The notes under the pieces were generated by a model. The model had not been told where the DNA came from. It saw nothing but the letters and a program-made list of their open reading frames with translations, and did no database searches. A stretch of 8,437 nt of DNA. Source: Pseudomonadota bacterium. Its GTDB lineage: Bacteria > Pseudomonadota > Gammaproteobacteria > Acidithiobacillales > Acidithiobacillaceae. The DNA lies in contig JAKAFG010000081.1 in assembly GCA_021818125.1 (NCBI GenBank), positions 1 to 8,437 of the forward strand, written 5' to 3'. The position numbers were made by a program, and so were the translations under genes. Shown here in pieces: positions 1-4,862 of the stretch (the first letter of the stretch is position 1; each line of letters starts with the position of its first letter).

Positions 1-1236
1 CGCGAGGCCCGGCGGCGGAAGCTGGTGGAGCTGGAGGAAAGTCTGAGAAACGACGCCGACGCCCGCATCGACCTGCGCCAAGCCTATCCGGCGGCGGGAT
101 TCCGGCTGGGAGAGCGGGAAGGCAGGCGTGTCTGGATCTATCCCCATGGTGATCTGGGTACCGAGCGCAAAGCGGTTTTCGAGGCCCGGCAGGCGTGGAA
201 TGGGCGGAAACAGGCCCGGCAGGAACGGGAGCGCATGGAGGCGGAGCGTGAGGCCCGTATCAAGGCCCAGCGGCGGGAAGCGATCCTGGAGCGTGCCCAA
301 TTGCGCCATGGGTACCGCATGGATAGCTGGGAGATTCGTGAACGCTGGTCCTTTCGCCAGCAGGAACGGGAAAGGGAACGAGAAGCCGAACGCTTACTGG
401 AAGAACACGAGCGCCAGGAACAGGAAGAGCACGCCCTGGATGACCTGGTGGCCGTAGAAACCGCGCCTGGCGTCCGGCATCCGCAGCGGAATACCTGGCG
501 GGAATGGCGGGCGCAGACCCTTTCCCGGAAATATGATCCCGTGTATTCCGCAGAGATGGCGGAAAGGGACATTTATTGCCGCTGGATGCCGGAGCATGGC
601 GGATTGTATTTGCGCTTGGGCAAGCAGGAAGTAATCGATCAGGGGCCACTGCTGTTGGCGAAGAATGGCGATTCAGACATTCCGCTGTTGATTGCGACCG
701 CTCAAGGGAAAGGATGGAATACCCTGGAGTTTACGGGCAGTCCGGAATTTCAGGAGAAGGCAGCAGTAGCGGCGTTACAGGCGGGTTTGGCCGTGGCCGA
801 TGCGGACCTGGCTCAACGGGCGCAAGCGCTCATTGATGCGCAGCGGGAGCAGGAGCGGATAGAAGCGGCGAAACGTGCAGGGATTCCTGACTCGGTCGGC
901 TTGGCAAGGAAAGTATCTTCCGAAGTGGGCAGGGGCCTTTGTGATCTGATCGAAGCGCACAAGACCATAGAAGCGACGGCGGACGCCCTTGCCGGGCTCG
1001 GGTTTGACCATGAGGCGATTGCCGTGGGTGTCACGTATCTGGTCAACCAGCGCTATCGCGGTCACACACAAGAGATGCAGTACCTGACGAACGAAGCCGC
1101 AGACCAGATGGGACGGGAGGCGGTATTACGCCATCAGCAGAAGCAGCGGTCGGACGTTCCATTTGCCGGGCCGGAGCCGACGATTACGGTCAAGAAGCGC
1201 CCGGGTCAGAACAAAGGGCATGGGCTGGGCGATTGA
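1..1236 (+). CDS. C-terminal part of a relaxase-like protein with LPD7 domain (5' truncated)
   Basis: The frame is open from base 1, so this is the 3' part (about 411 codons) of a larger gene; the GTG at 25 is only an internal codon. The visible protein begins with a very charged Arg/Glu-rich helical segment (about residues 55-145), probably coiled coil. A globular region follows at about residues 180-275 (DIYCRWM, GKGWNTLEFTGSPEF, LQAGLAVADADLAQ), which matches my memory of LPD7, a domain appended to plasmid relaxases and some primases. The C-terminus is basic. Family knowledge: such proteins nick and carry the transferred strand during conjugation, but the catalytic N-terminal relaxase domain lies outside the window, so that role is inferred. 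A primase-type LPD7 protein is the main alternative. The gene stops with TGA at 1234-1236, followed by a short hairpin. Confidence 0.7.
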   Translation, partial: REARRRKLVELEESLRNDADARIDLRQAYPAAGFRLGEREGRRVWIYPHGDLGTERKAVFEARQAWNGRKQARQERERMEAEREARIKAQRREAILERAQLRHGYRMDSWEIRERWSFRQQEREREREAERLLEEHERQEQEEHALDDLVAVETAPGVRHPQRNTWREWRAQTLSRKYDPVYSAEMAERDIYCRWMPEHGGLYLRLGKQEVIDQGPLLLAKNGDSDIPLLIATAQGKGWNTLEFTGSPEFQEKAAVAALQAGLAVADADLAQRAQALIDAQREQERIEAAKRAGIPDSVGLARKVSSEVGRGLCDLIEAHKTIEATADALAGLGFDHEAIAVGVTYLVNQRYRGHTQEMQYLTNEAADQMGREAVLRHQQKQRSDVPFAGPEPTITVKKRPGQNKGHGLGD

Positions 1237-1239
1237 ACG

Positions 1240-1256
1240 TCGTTACTGGGTAACGA
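1240..1256 (+). repeat. Short hairpin just after the relaxase-like gene
   Basis: TCGTTAC and GTAACGA form a perfect 7-bp stem with a 3-nt loop, starting 4 nt after the stop codon. No T-run follows, so this is not a convincing intrinsic terminator. It may protect the mRNA 3' end or simply be a dyad. Confidence 0.4.
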
Positions 1257-1506
1257 TTCCATATCGTGACTAGTCGCCAATAAGGGGGTTTTCTAGGGAA
1301 CTTGGGCGATATTTTGGCAAAGTGCCCAAGTCCACCCAATTCAAAAACCACAAACCAGCATGGATACTGGCTTCAGTGCCAGGCAGACGCGAGGATTAGT
1401 AATCCGCTGATCATATGATTGATTAATGCAATGTAATCAATTGGTTTAGTGAATAAAAGAATCGCACAAACTGGCAAATGCCCAAGATATGCCCAAGTGA
1501 CTCCTT
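1257..1506. other. Non-coding region with clustered inverted and direct repeats
   Basis: No credible gene lies here. Visible structure: ACTTGGGC (1300-1307) and GCCCAAGT (1324-1331) form an 8-bp inverted repeat. The palindrome GGATTA-G-TAATCC lies at 1393-1405. ATTGATTA (1418-1425) and TAATCAAT (1434-1441) form an 8-bp inverted repeat with an 8-bp spacer. The segment TGGCAAAGTGCCCAAG (1315-1330) recurs with one base missing at 1472-1486, and a third ATGCCCAAG follows at 1489-1497, 11 bp after the second. This density of sites suggests an operator cluster, partition site or iteron-like locus; which one cannot be decided from the sequence. Confidence 0.45.
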
Positions 1507-1695
1507 CTAGGCGTCAGCGTCCGCAACTAACTGCATCCTTCCGACTTCATACAGAGCCTGCAACTCGGCGCGCACCACGTTGAGTTCCATATCAATCGAG
1601 GCGATAGGTGCGCCACGCTGTTCGCGCCGCTGAAGCAGGACGTGGCGATGGTTCTGGAGTTGGGCAATACGGGTTTGCCGGTAGCTTTCGTTCAT
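1507..1695 (-). CDS. Small hypothetical helical protein (62 aa)
   Basis: I do not recognise the family. The start is supported by an AGGAG Shine-Dalgarno 7 nt before the ATG at 1695. The product is a hydrophilic, Arg/Gln-rich, probably all-helical protein (IAQLQNHRHVLLQRREQ near residues 10-26, then a second predicted helix near 34-55), with no signal peptide or membrane segment. It is the last gene of the leftward-running group behind the membrane protein, 50 bp away. A short open stretch upstream ends in TGA overlapping this ATG (ATGA), as in translational coupling. It could be a small plasmid maintenance or regulatory protein; no function can be assigned. Confidence 0.55.
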   Translation of the reverse strand: MNESYRQTRIAQLQNHRHVLLQRREQRGAPIASIDMELNVVRAELQALYEVGRMQLVADADA

Positions 1696-1745
1696 GATGC
1701 TTCTCCTGTGCTGGCGGTCATGACCTGTAAGATGTCGGTGATTTT

Positions 1746-2312
1746 CTATCGGGCACGCCGATCTCTACCCTCTGGGTAAACGTCATCATCGACGCTCGCC
1801 CTTCTACTAAAGTACCCGCGTTTACGCAGATAGGTTCCTATTTGATTAAGCAGGGCCGCTGCTATCAGCGTTTCCAGTGGCACCAGGAAAAGCGCGTCCT
1901 GGAAACCTGCACCTCCGACGCCGAAGAACCAGCCAGCAGTCCAGTTAGCGGCGGTACCCGCGCCGTAAAGGTCTGGGAGCAGGGTGCCGGTGAATGTCAG
2001 CGGATAGGCCAATGGCCAAGGGAAACGGTCACCCAGGAGCAAGACCAGAACCGGCCAGATAATGAATCCACCAGTAAAAATATGCAGACCAGTGATGCTC
2101 CAATACTGCGTGAATAACCCCAAGGTCGCGGCAAAGAGCAGGAAACCGATAATAATTTGCTGATCTTTGGCTTGACGCCAGAATTTTAAAGCAATAAATA
2201 TACTGATGACACTGGGTAAAACAGCCCCCTCATCGCAATCAACATTATAAATATAATTAACAGCTGGAATCGCTAAAATATGTAGGTATTCATATTTGAT
2301 GTTGCTTAACAA
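1746..2312 (-). CDS. Multi-pass inner-membrane protein downstream of the pilin, TTG start
   Basis: Probably an integral membrane protein of 188 aa. The start is TTG at 2312: it is preceded by AAAGGAG with 8-nt spacing and no ATG occurs nearby in frame. Hydrophobic segments lie at about residues 29-45, 51-70, 73-93, 99-115 and 125-155, followed by a basic, polar tail of about 30 residues (YLRKRGYFSRR) that the positive-inside rule would place in the cytoplasm. A Gly-rich motif FFGVGGAGFQDALFLVPLE lies at about 129-147. I do not recognise the family; it does not look like the pilin accessory proteins TfpY or TfpZ. It follows the pilin by 68 bp with a hairpin between, so the two are probably co-transcribed, the downstream gene at a lower level. 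A role with the pilin (accessory, assembly or exclusion) is inferred from position only. Confidence 0.7.
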   Translation of the reverse strand: MLSNIKYEYLHILAIPAVNYIYNVDCDEGAVLPSVISIFIALKFWRQAKDQQIIIGFLLFAATLGLFTQYWSITGLHIFTGGFIIWPVLVLLLGDRFPWPLAYPLTFTGTLLPDLYGAGTAANWTAGWFFGVGGAGFQDALFLVPLETLIAAALLNQIGTYLRKRGYFSRRASVDDDVYPEGRDRRAR

Positions 2313-2333
2313 GACGAGAACTCCTTTACTGAA

Positions 2334-2362
2334 AAGATGACCAGCATTATACTGGTCATCTT
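2334..2362 (-). terminator. Hairpin between pilin and membrane-protein genes (weak terminator or attenuator)
   Basis: AAGATGACCAG (2334-2344) and CTGGTCATCTT (2352-2362) form a perfect 11-bp stem with a 7-nt loop. Read on the minus strand, the stem lies 18 nt past the pilin stop and ends in CTTTTC, a short T-run. This looks like a partial intrinsic terminator that would give much pilin mRNA and less read-through into the membrane-protein gene. It could equally be a 3'-end stabiliser. Confidence 0.6.
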
Positions 2363-2380
2363 CTTTAAATATATTTAATG

Positions 2381-3001
2381 CTACCCTGCTTTAATAGTAC
2401 CGGTTGTCGCAACCGTAACAATACAATCGGTGGTGAACGGCGAGGGAACAGCTGCCGTTGCGGATCCACCAGTACATGCTCCTGGATATTGCTTGTTAAT
2501 CATACCAGCAGTATCTGTTGCTGCAGTCTGATTGGTCCCTTGCTTACCATCTAGGTAAATCTCAATCGTGTAAACGCCGGTATCTGATGGCTGCACAACC
2601 CCGGCAGTACCACCACCAGACACGTACACAGTTCCCACTACGGTACCAACCGTTCCTGGTTGATAGGCATAATTATTCGCTGCTGCCGCCCCAGGCAACG
2701 GATCTGGTGCCATAGAGTTGAGTGTTGGCGTGGCGCTAGTATTGGCCGCAGTCGTTCCACCTTTTATGGCAACTGTTGTTACTTGACCGGCCTGCGCTGC
2801 GGCTGTCGCGGCAGCATACGCATCAACAGCTGAGTGAAAGTTGGCAGCAGCATCATTCGCCTGCGCCGTGGAGATGTACTTCTCATACTGCGGAATGGCG
2901 ATGGCCGCCAGAATGCCGATGATGGCGATGACGATCATCAGTTCAATGAGGGTGAAACCTTGTTCAGCGCGATACTTGGCCTTTTCGACTAACATGCTCA
3001 T
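2381..3001 (-). CDS. Type IVa pilin (PilA-like major or minor pilin)
   Basis: A prepilin of 206 aa. The N-terminus has a short basic leader of 15 residues ending in Gly, then FTLIELMIVIAIIGILAAIA. This is the classical type III signal: prepilin peptidase (PilD) would cut after Gly15 and methylate Phe16, and Glu20 is the conserved Glu5 of mature pilins. The hydrophobic helix continues into an Ala-rich segment (FHSAVDAYAAATAAAQ). The globular part is rich in Thr, Ala and Gly, with Cys176 and Cys193 positioned to form the C-terminal disulphide loop. The ATG at 3001 has GGAG 8 nt upstream. The mature protein, about 190 residues, is somewhat longer than typical PilA. No assembly ATPase, platform or secretin gene is visible, so the host machinery would have to assemble it. 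Expression is probably sigma-54 dependent. Confidence 0.95.
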   Translation of the reverse strand: MSMLVEKAKYRAEQGFTLIELMIVIAIIGILAAIAIPQYEKYISTAQANDAAANFHSAVDAYAAATAAAQAGQVTTVAIKGGTTAANTSATPTLNSMAPDPLPGAAAANNYAYQPGTVGTVVGTVYVSGGGTAGVVQPSDTGVYTIEIYLDGKQGTNQTAATDTAGMINKQYPGACTGGSATAAVPSPFTTDCIVTVATTGTIKAG

Positions 3002-3016
3002 GTGTCCTACTCCTTA

Positions 3017-3028
3017 CTCTTGCAAGAG
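3017..3028 (-). repeat. 12-bp palindrome in the pilin leader near the ribosome site
   Basis: CTCTTGCAAGAG is perfectly palindromic and lies 3 nt upstream of the GGAG ribosome-binding site of the pilin gene. It may be an operator or a small RNA hairpin affecting translation. No stronger statement is possible. Confidence 0.35.
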
Positions 3029-3037
3029 GTTCAATCC

Positions 3038-3058
3038 GACATCGCGGTTTGCGATGTC
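3038..3058 (-). promoter_or_regulatory. Stem-loop at the predicted 5' end of the pilin mRNA
   Basis: GACATCGC (3038-3045) and GCGATGTC (3051-3058) form a perfect 8-bp stem with a 5-nt loop. The transcription start predicted from the sigma-54 site is near 3061, so this hairpin would sit at the very 5' end of the transcript. Hairpins in that position are known to protect mRNAs from 5'-dependent decay, which would suit an abundantly expressed pilin. Confidence 0.55.
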
Positions 3059-3071
3059 TCGTTGAATGGTC

Positions 3072-3088
3072 TGCATGAATCGTGCCAG
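3072..3088 (-). promoter_or_regulatory. Sigma-54 (RpoN) promoter of the pilin gene
   Basis: On the minus strand the sequence reads CTGGCACG-ATTC-ATGCA. The consensus is YTGGCACG-N4-TTGCW; only the first T of the -12 element differs, and the GG and GC doublets have the required 10-nt gap. The predicted start is about 3061, giving a leader of about 60 nt before the pilin ATG. Many pilA genes use RpoN with the PilS/PilR system, so the placement fits. No comparably good sigma-70 promoter is visible; a TATAAT lies at about 3166-3171 but has no good -35. Confidence 0.75.
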
Positions 3089-3190
3089 AATTGCCAAAAA
3101 GAGAAAAAATAGACAATGCATTAAAAAACATATGGTTGTTGGTTTTTTGGTAGTAATCAGGAATATTATAGTATAAGCAATAATGGCAAT

Positions 3191-3264
3191 TTCATGGTTT
3201 TTACGATGAACATCCAATTTGCGCTTCATCGTGCTGACGATGAATTCATCGTGTTTACGATGAA
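3191..3264. promoter_or_regulatory. Three 20-bp dyad operators (TTCATCGT-N4-ACGATGAA)
   Basis: Three copies of a dyad with identical architecture: 3191-3210 (left arm TTCATGGT, one mismatch), 3225-3244 and 3245-3264 (both perfect, directly abutting). The first is separated from the second by 14 bp. The abutting pair also creates the 16-bp palindrome at 3237-3252. Relative to the predicted pilin start they occupy about -130 to -203, the usual distance for an enhancer of a sigma-54 promoter. They also end about 60 bp before the HTH-Sel1 gene, so one protein could control both genes. Confidence 0.8.
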
Positions 3265-3323
3265 GCAGAGAGTGTGCGATTCTTGACGTCTCGTTCGAAG
3301 AACACAACCGATCATTGGCCACT

Positions 3324-3857
3324 ATGAATACATCGCGTCACGCATCCATTTTCATTGGTACCCCCACCGCAGCACTGCTTACGGGCAAGAGCGTGCGGAC
3401 TGTTCATAACTGGCTTGAATCTGGAGAGATTCAAGGCAAGGAGGTACCAGCAGCCCGTATTCCAGGCGGACTCGTCCGACAAGTGAATCTCTCCAGTATT
3501 GAACCCTACATCTGCATACCACTGAATCCGGAGTTGGTGGATTGGATTCAGCAAGCAGATACCGGCGATGCGACAGCGCTCAAACTGGTTGGTATCGCTT
3601 TTTCTGCCGATCAGCATCACGCCATCGCGGTACCATGGCTGGAGGCTGCCGCCAAAAAGGGAGAGGTGGATGCCATGGACCTGCTCTCCTGGTATTACTT
3701 GAACGGGGCCGGTGTGCCTAAAAATGCGAGCATAGCCTTGCAGTGGCTTGCGAAGGCGGCAGAGAAGGGGCTACCAACGGCCAAATTTAAGCTAAAACAA
3801 CTCGGTGTTGACGTAGGACCTATCGTACTGACAGATGGTACGGTGATTACCGGCTGA
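3324..3857 (+). CDS. HTH protein with C-terminal Sel1-like repeats
   Basis: A 177-aa protein read from ATG 3324; an in-frame TTG at 3315 is possible, and neither has a clear Shine-Dalgarno. Residues about 12-45 (TPTAALLTGKSVRTVHNWLESGEI) look like a MerR/excisionase-type winged HTH. Residues about 80-160 carry Sel1-like repeats, clearest in DAMDLLSWYYLNGAGV followed by ALQWLAKAAEKG, with degenerate repeats on both sides. Sel1 repeats are protein-interaction solenoids; joining them to a DNA-binding head suggests a regulator whose binding responds to a partner protein. The gene is divergent from the pilin and shares the region holding the three dyads, so it is the best local candidate to bind them. 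It has no AAA+ domain, so it is not itself a sigma-54 activator. Function is inferred only. Confidence 0.7.
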   Translation: MNTSRHASIFIGTPTAALLTGKSVRTVHNWLESGEIQGKEVPAARIPGGLVRQVNLSSIEPYICIPLNPELVDWIQQADTGDATALKLVGIAFSADQHHAIAVPWLEAAAKKGEVDAMDLLSWYYLNGAGVPKNASIALQWLAKAAEKGLPTAKFKLKQLGVDVGPIVLTDGTVITG

Positions 3858-3872
3858 ACACGGCAAGGCTTG

Positions 3873-4220
3873 CTAGTCGATGAGGCCTAATAATCGTGCC
3901 GCGACCATCTCCAAGGGGGAGATATCTTTTCCGTGCGACTTTTCAAAAAGAGCTTGCGTTCGGCGAATCCGTAACAACACGGAGGCTTCGGAGACGCCCA
4001 GTGATTTCGCCAGACGCTTTATGTTATCGGGATCCTCGGATACCACGTTCAGTTTGATGGTGGATGGGGGATACGCAGAGACTCTGGTTTTTTTTTCCAG
4101 AACGGCCTGCTCTAGTTTGGCCATGCGATGTCTCAGGTCGCTGACATCTTCCACCAACTGGTCTGTGCGCTCCAGGATCGTGTGCAGATATTCCACAATG
4201 GGATTTTCGATGTTTTTCAT
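3873..4220 (-). CDS. Hypothetical coiled-coil protein with possible ribbon-helix-helix domain (115 aa)
   Basis: I do not recognise the family. Residues about 5-45 form a heptad-like coiled coil (ILERTDQLVEDVSDLRHRM). Residues about 53-92 (STIKLNVV, then DPDNIKRLAKSLGVSEAS) fit the strand-helix-turn-helix plan of a ribbon-helix-helix or small HTH DNA-binding domain. The open frame continues to a TTG at 4280, but that part lies inside the toxin remnant in another frame, so I take ATG 4220. No Shine-Dalgarno is visible; the stop of the toxin remnant lies 16 nt upstream, so translation may be coupled. It converges with the HTH-Sel1 gene with 15 bp between the two. A plasmid DNA-binding or partition accessory role is possible but unproven. 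Confidence 0.6.
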   Translation of the reverse strand: MKNIENPIVEYLHTILERTDQLVEDVSDLRHRMAKLEQAVLEKKTRVSAYPPSTIKLNVVSEDPDNIKRLAKSLGVSEASVLLRIRRTQALFEKSHGKDISPLEMVAARLLGLID

Positions 4221-4236
4221 GACATGGTGAGGTTGC

Positions 4237-4290
4237 TTAAATCGCCAGCAGGTCAGCGCGGGCCGCTTCCCGCCACTCAAGTACGGGCAT
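4237..4290 (-). pseudogene. Remnant of a RelE/ParE-family toxin gene (first 17 codons)
   Basis: From ATG 4290, overlapping the antitoxin stop by 14 nt, the frame reads MPVLEWREAARADLLAI and then TAA. That is the characteristic beginning of RelE/ParE-superfamily toxins paired with RelB/DinJ antitoxins, which are normally about 90-100 residues long. Everything after the first helix is missing and unrelated sequence follows, so a deletion or insertion joined foreign DNA at about 4240. The start-stop overlap typical of these operons is intact, which supports this being a real toxin start and not chance. Confidence 0.8.
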
Positions 4291-4573
4291 GACGTTTCCC
4301 ATCGATCAGCGATTGCACCGCATCCATAACCTGACGATGTGGTACCGCCGGTCGCGGGTCATCCAGCGCCTCATGCACCCTTTCCCGGAACCATGCGTCA
4401 TAGGCATCCGGGTCAGCTACCAGACCGACAGGCAAGCCGCCTTCCTTGGTAACGCGAGTGAGCAGGATGCGCACGGCATCAGAAATGGTCAGACCGACGT
4501 TAGCGAGTTTCTCCGCCGCATCGGCTTTCAGCTTGTCGTCCACGCGAACATGCAGCATTGAGGTTTGAGTCAT
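4277..4573 (-). CDS. RelB/DinJ-family antitoxin, now without its toxin
   Basis: A 98-aa antitoxin. The start is ATG 4573, with GGAGG 7 nt upstream; longer versions of the frame have no such site. The N-terminal HVRVDDKLKADAAEKLANVGLTISDAVRILLTRV (residues about 8-41) is the ribbon-helix-helix DNA-binding and dimerisation part of the RelB/DinJ family. GGLPV marks its end, and the acidic C-terminal half would wrap the toxin. Normally the protein neutralises a RelE-type mRNA interferase and represses its own operon. Only 17 codons of the partner remain, so this is an orphan antitoxin. It could still repress its promoter or neutralise a related toxin elsewhere. An operator-like palindrome lies 31 nt upstream. 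Confidence 0.88.
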   Translation of the reverse strand: MTQTSMLHVRVDDKLKADAAEKLANVGLTISDAVRILLTRVTKEGGLPVGLVADPDAYDAWFRERVHEALDDPRPAVPHRQVMDAVQSLIDGKRHART

Positions 4574-4603
4574 CGGGATTCCTCCAGTTACCATGCCCGA
4601 TTG

Positions 4604-4623
4604 TGTATCTCATTAGAGATACA
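4604..4623 (-). promoter_or_regulatory. Operator palindrome of the RelB/DinJ antitoxin gene
   Basis: TGTATCTC-ATTA-GAGATACA is a perfect 8-bp inverted repeat with a 4-bp centre, 31 bp before the antitoxin ATG. It is placed where ribbon-helix-helix antitoxins bind to repress their own promoter. A plausible TTGCTT -35 precedes it on the minus strand. Confidence 0.65.
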
Positions 4624-4624
4624 A

Positions 4625-4862
4625 GCAATAGAGCCTTCACGCCCATTCCCTCATCTCGGTTCACAATCGTCTCCTGGAATACAGCGCCCGCTTTTACAGA
4701 GAGCACTATGGATATGGCCAGGTGCATTCATCAGACAGAATGCACCATTCTGTCTGGTGGCCTTCTCCACGCCTATCGCTAATGTACTGATTCTTCTGCT
4801 ACCGGGCAAGGGCCGGAAGGGGCTATGATGAGACATTACGATCACGGTGGAGATTTTGGGCG
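4625..4862. other. Non-coding region between antitoxin and recombinase genes
   Basis: This stretch holds the overlapping dyads at 4716-4762. A 24-codon ORF (4708-4782, ATG to TAA) spans the dyads; it has only a poor ribosome site and is probably accidental, although a leader peptide is conceivable. No convincing sigma-70 promoter for the recombinase was found. Confidence 0.4.
4716..4762. repeat. Overlapping, mutually exclusive inverted repeats (candidate recombination site or attenuator)
   Basis: Dyad A: GGTGCATTC (4721-4729) and GAATGCACC (4738-4746), 9-bp arms with an 8-bp spacer. Dyad B: CAGACAGAATG (4732-4742) and CATTCTGTCTG (4746-4756), 11-bp arms with a 3-nt loop. An outer pair GGCCA (4716-4720) and TGGCC (4758-4762) encloses both. 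A and B share bases 4738-4742 and 4746, so only one can form at a time. Arms of 9 bp around a short spacer fit the core site of a tyrosine recombinase, and one is encoded 100 bp downstream. Confidence 0.65.

Noticed and set aside
3191..3264. Start of a CRISPR array
   Set aside because: Repeats are self-complementary, only three, and two abut with no spacer; this is an operator cluster.
3014..3620. Minus-strand frames over the pilin control region and the 5' half of the HTH-Sel1 gene
   Set aside because: They cover the sigma-54 promoter and dyads or lie antisense to a gene with Sel1 repeats; no start sites of quality.
3855..3873. Intrinsic terminator between the convergent genes
   Set aside because: Only a 5-bp stem (GCAAG/CTTGC) and no T-run.
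4221..4280. Longer N-terminus for the coiled-coil protein starting at TTG 4280
   Set aside because: These codons are the toxin remnant read in another frame, and the Pro/Trp/His-rich segment does not look like part of the protein.
4716..4762. Integron attC site
   Set aside because: The conserved RYYYAAC/GTTRRRY core boxes are absent and the nearby recombinase is FimB-like, not an integron integrase.
4708..4782. 24-codon plus-strand ORF across the overlapping dyads, possible leader peptide
   Set aside because: The only upstream purine stretch (AGAGAG) is a poor ribosome site, and the repeats explain the sequence better; kept only as a note in the region entry.
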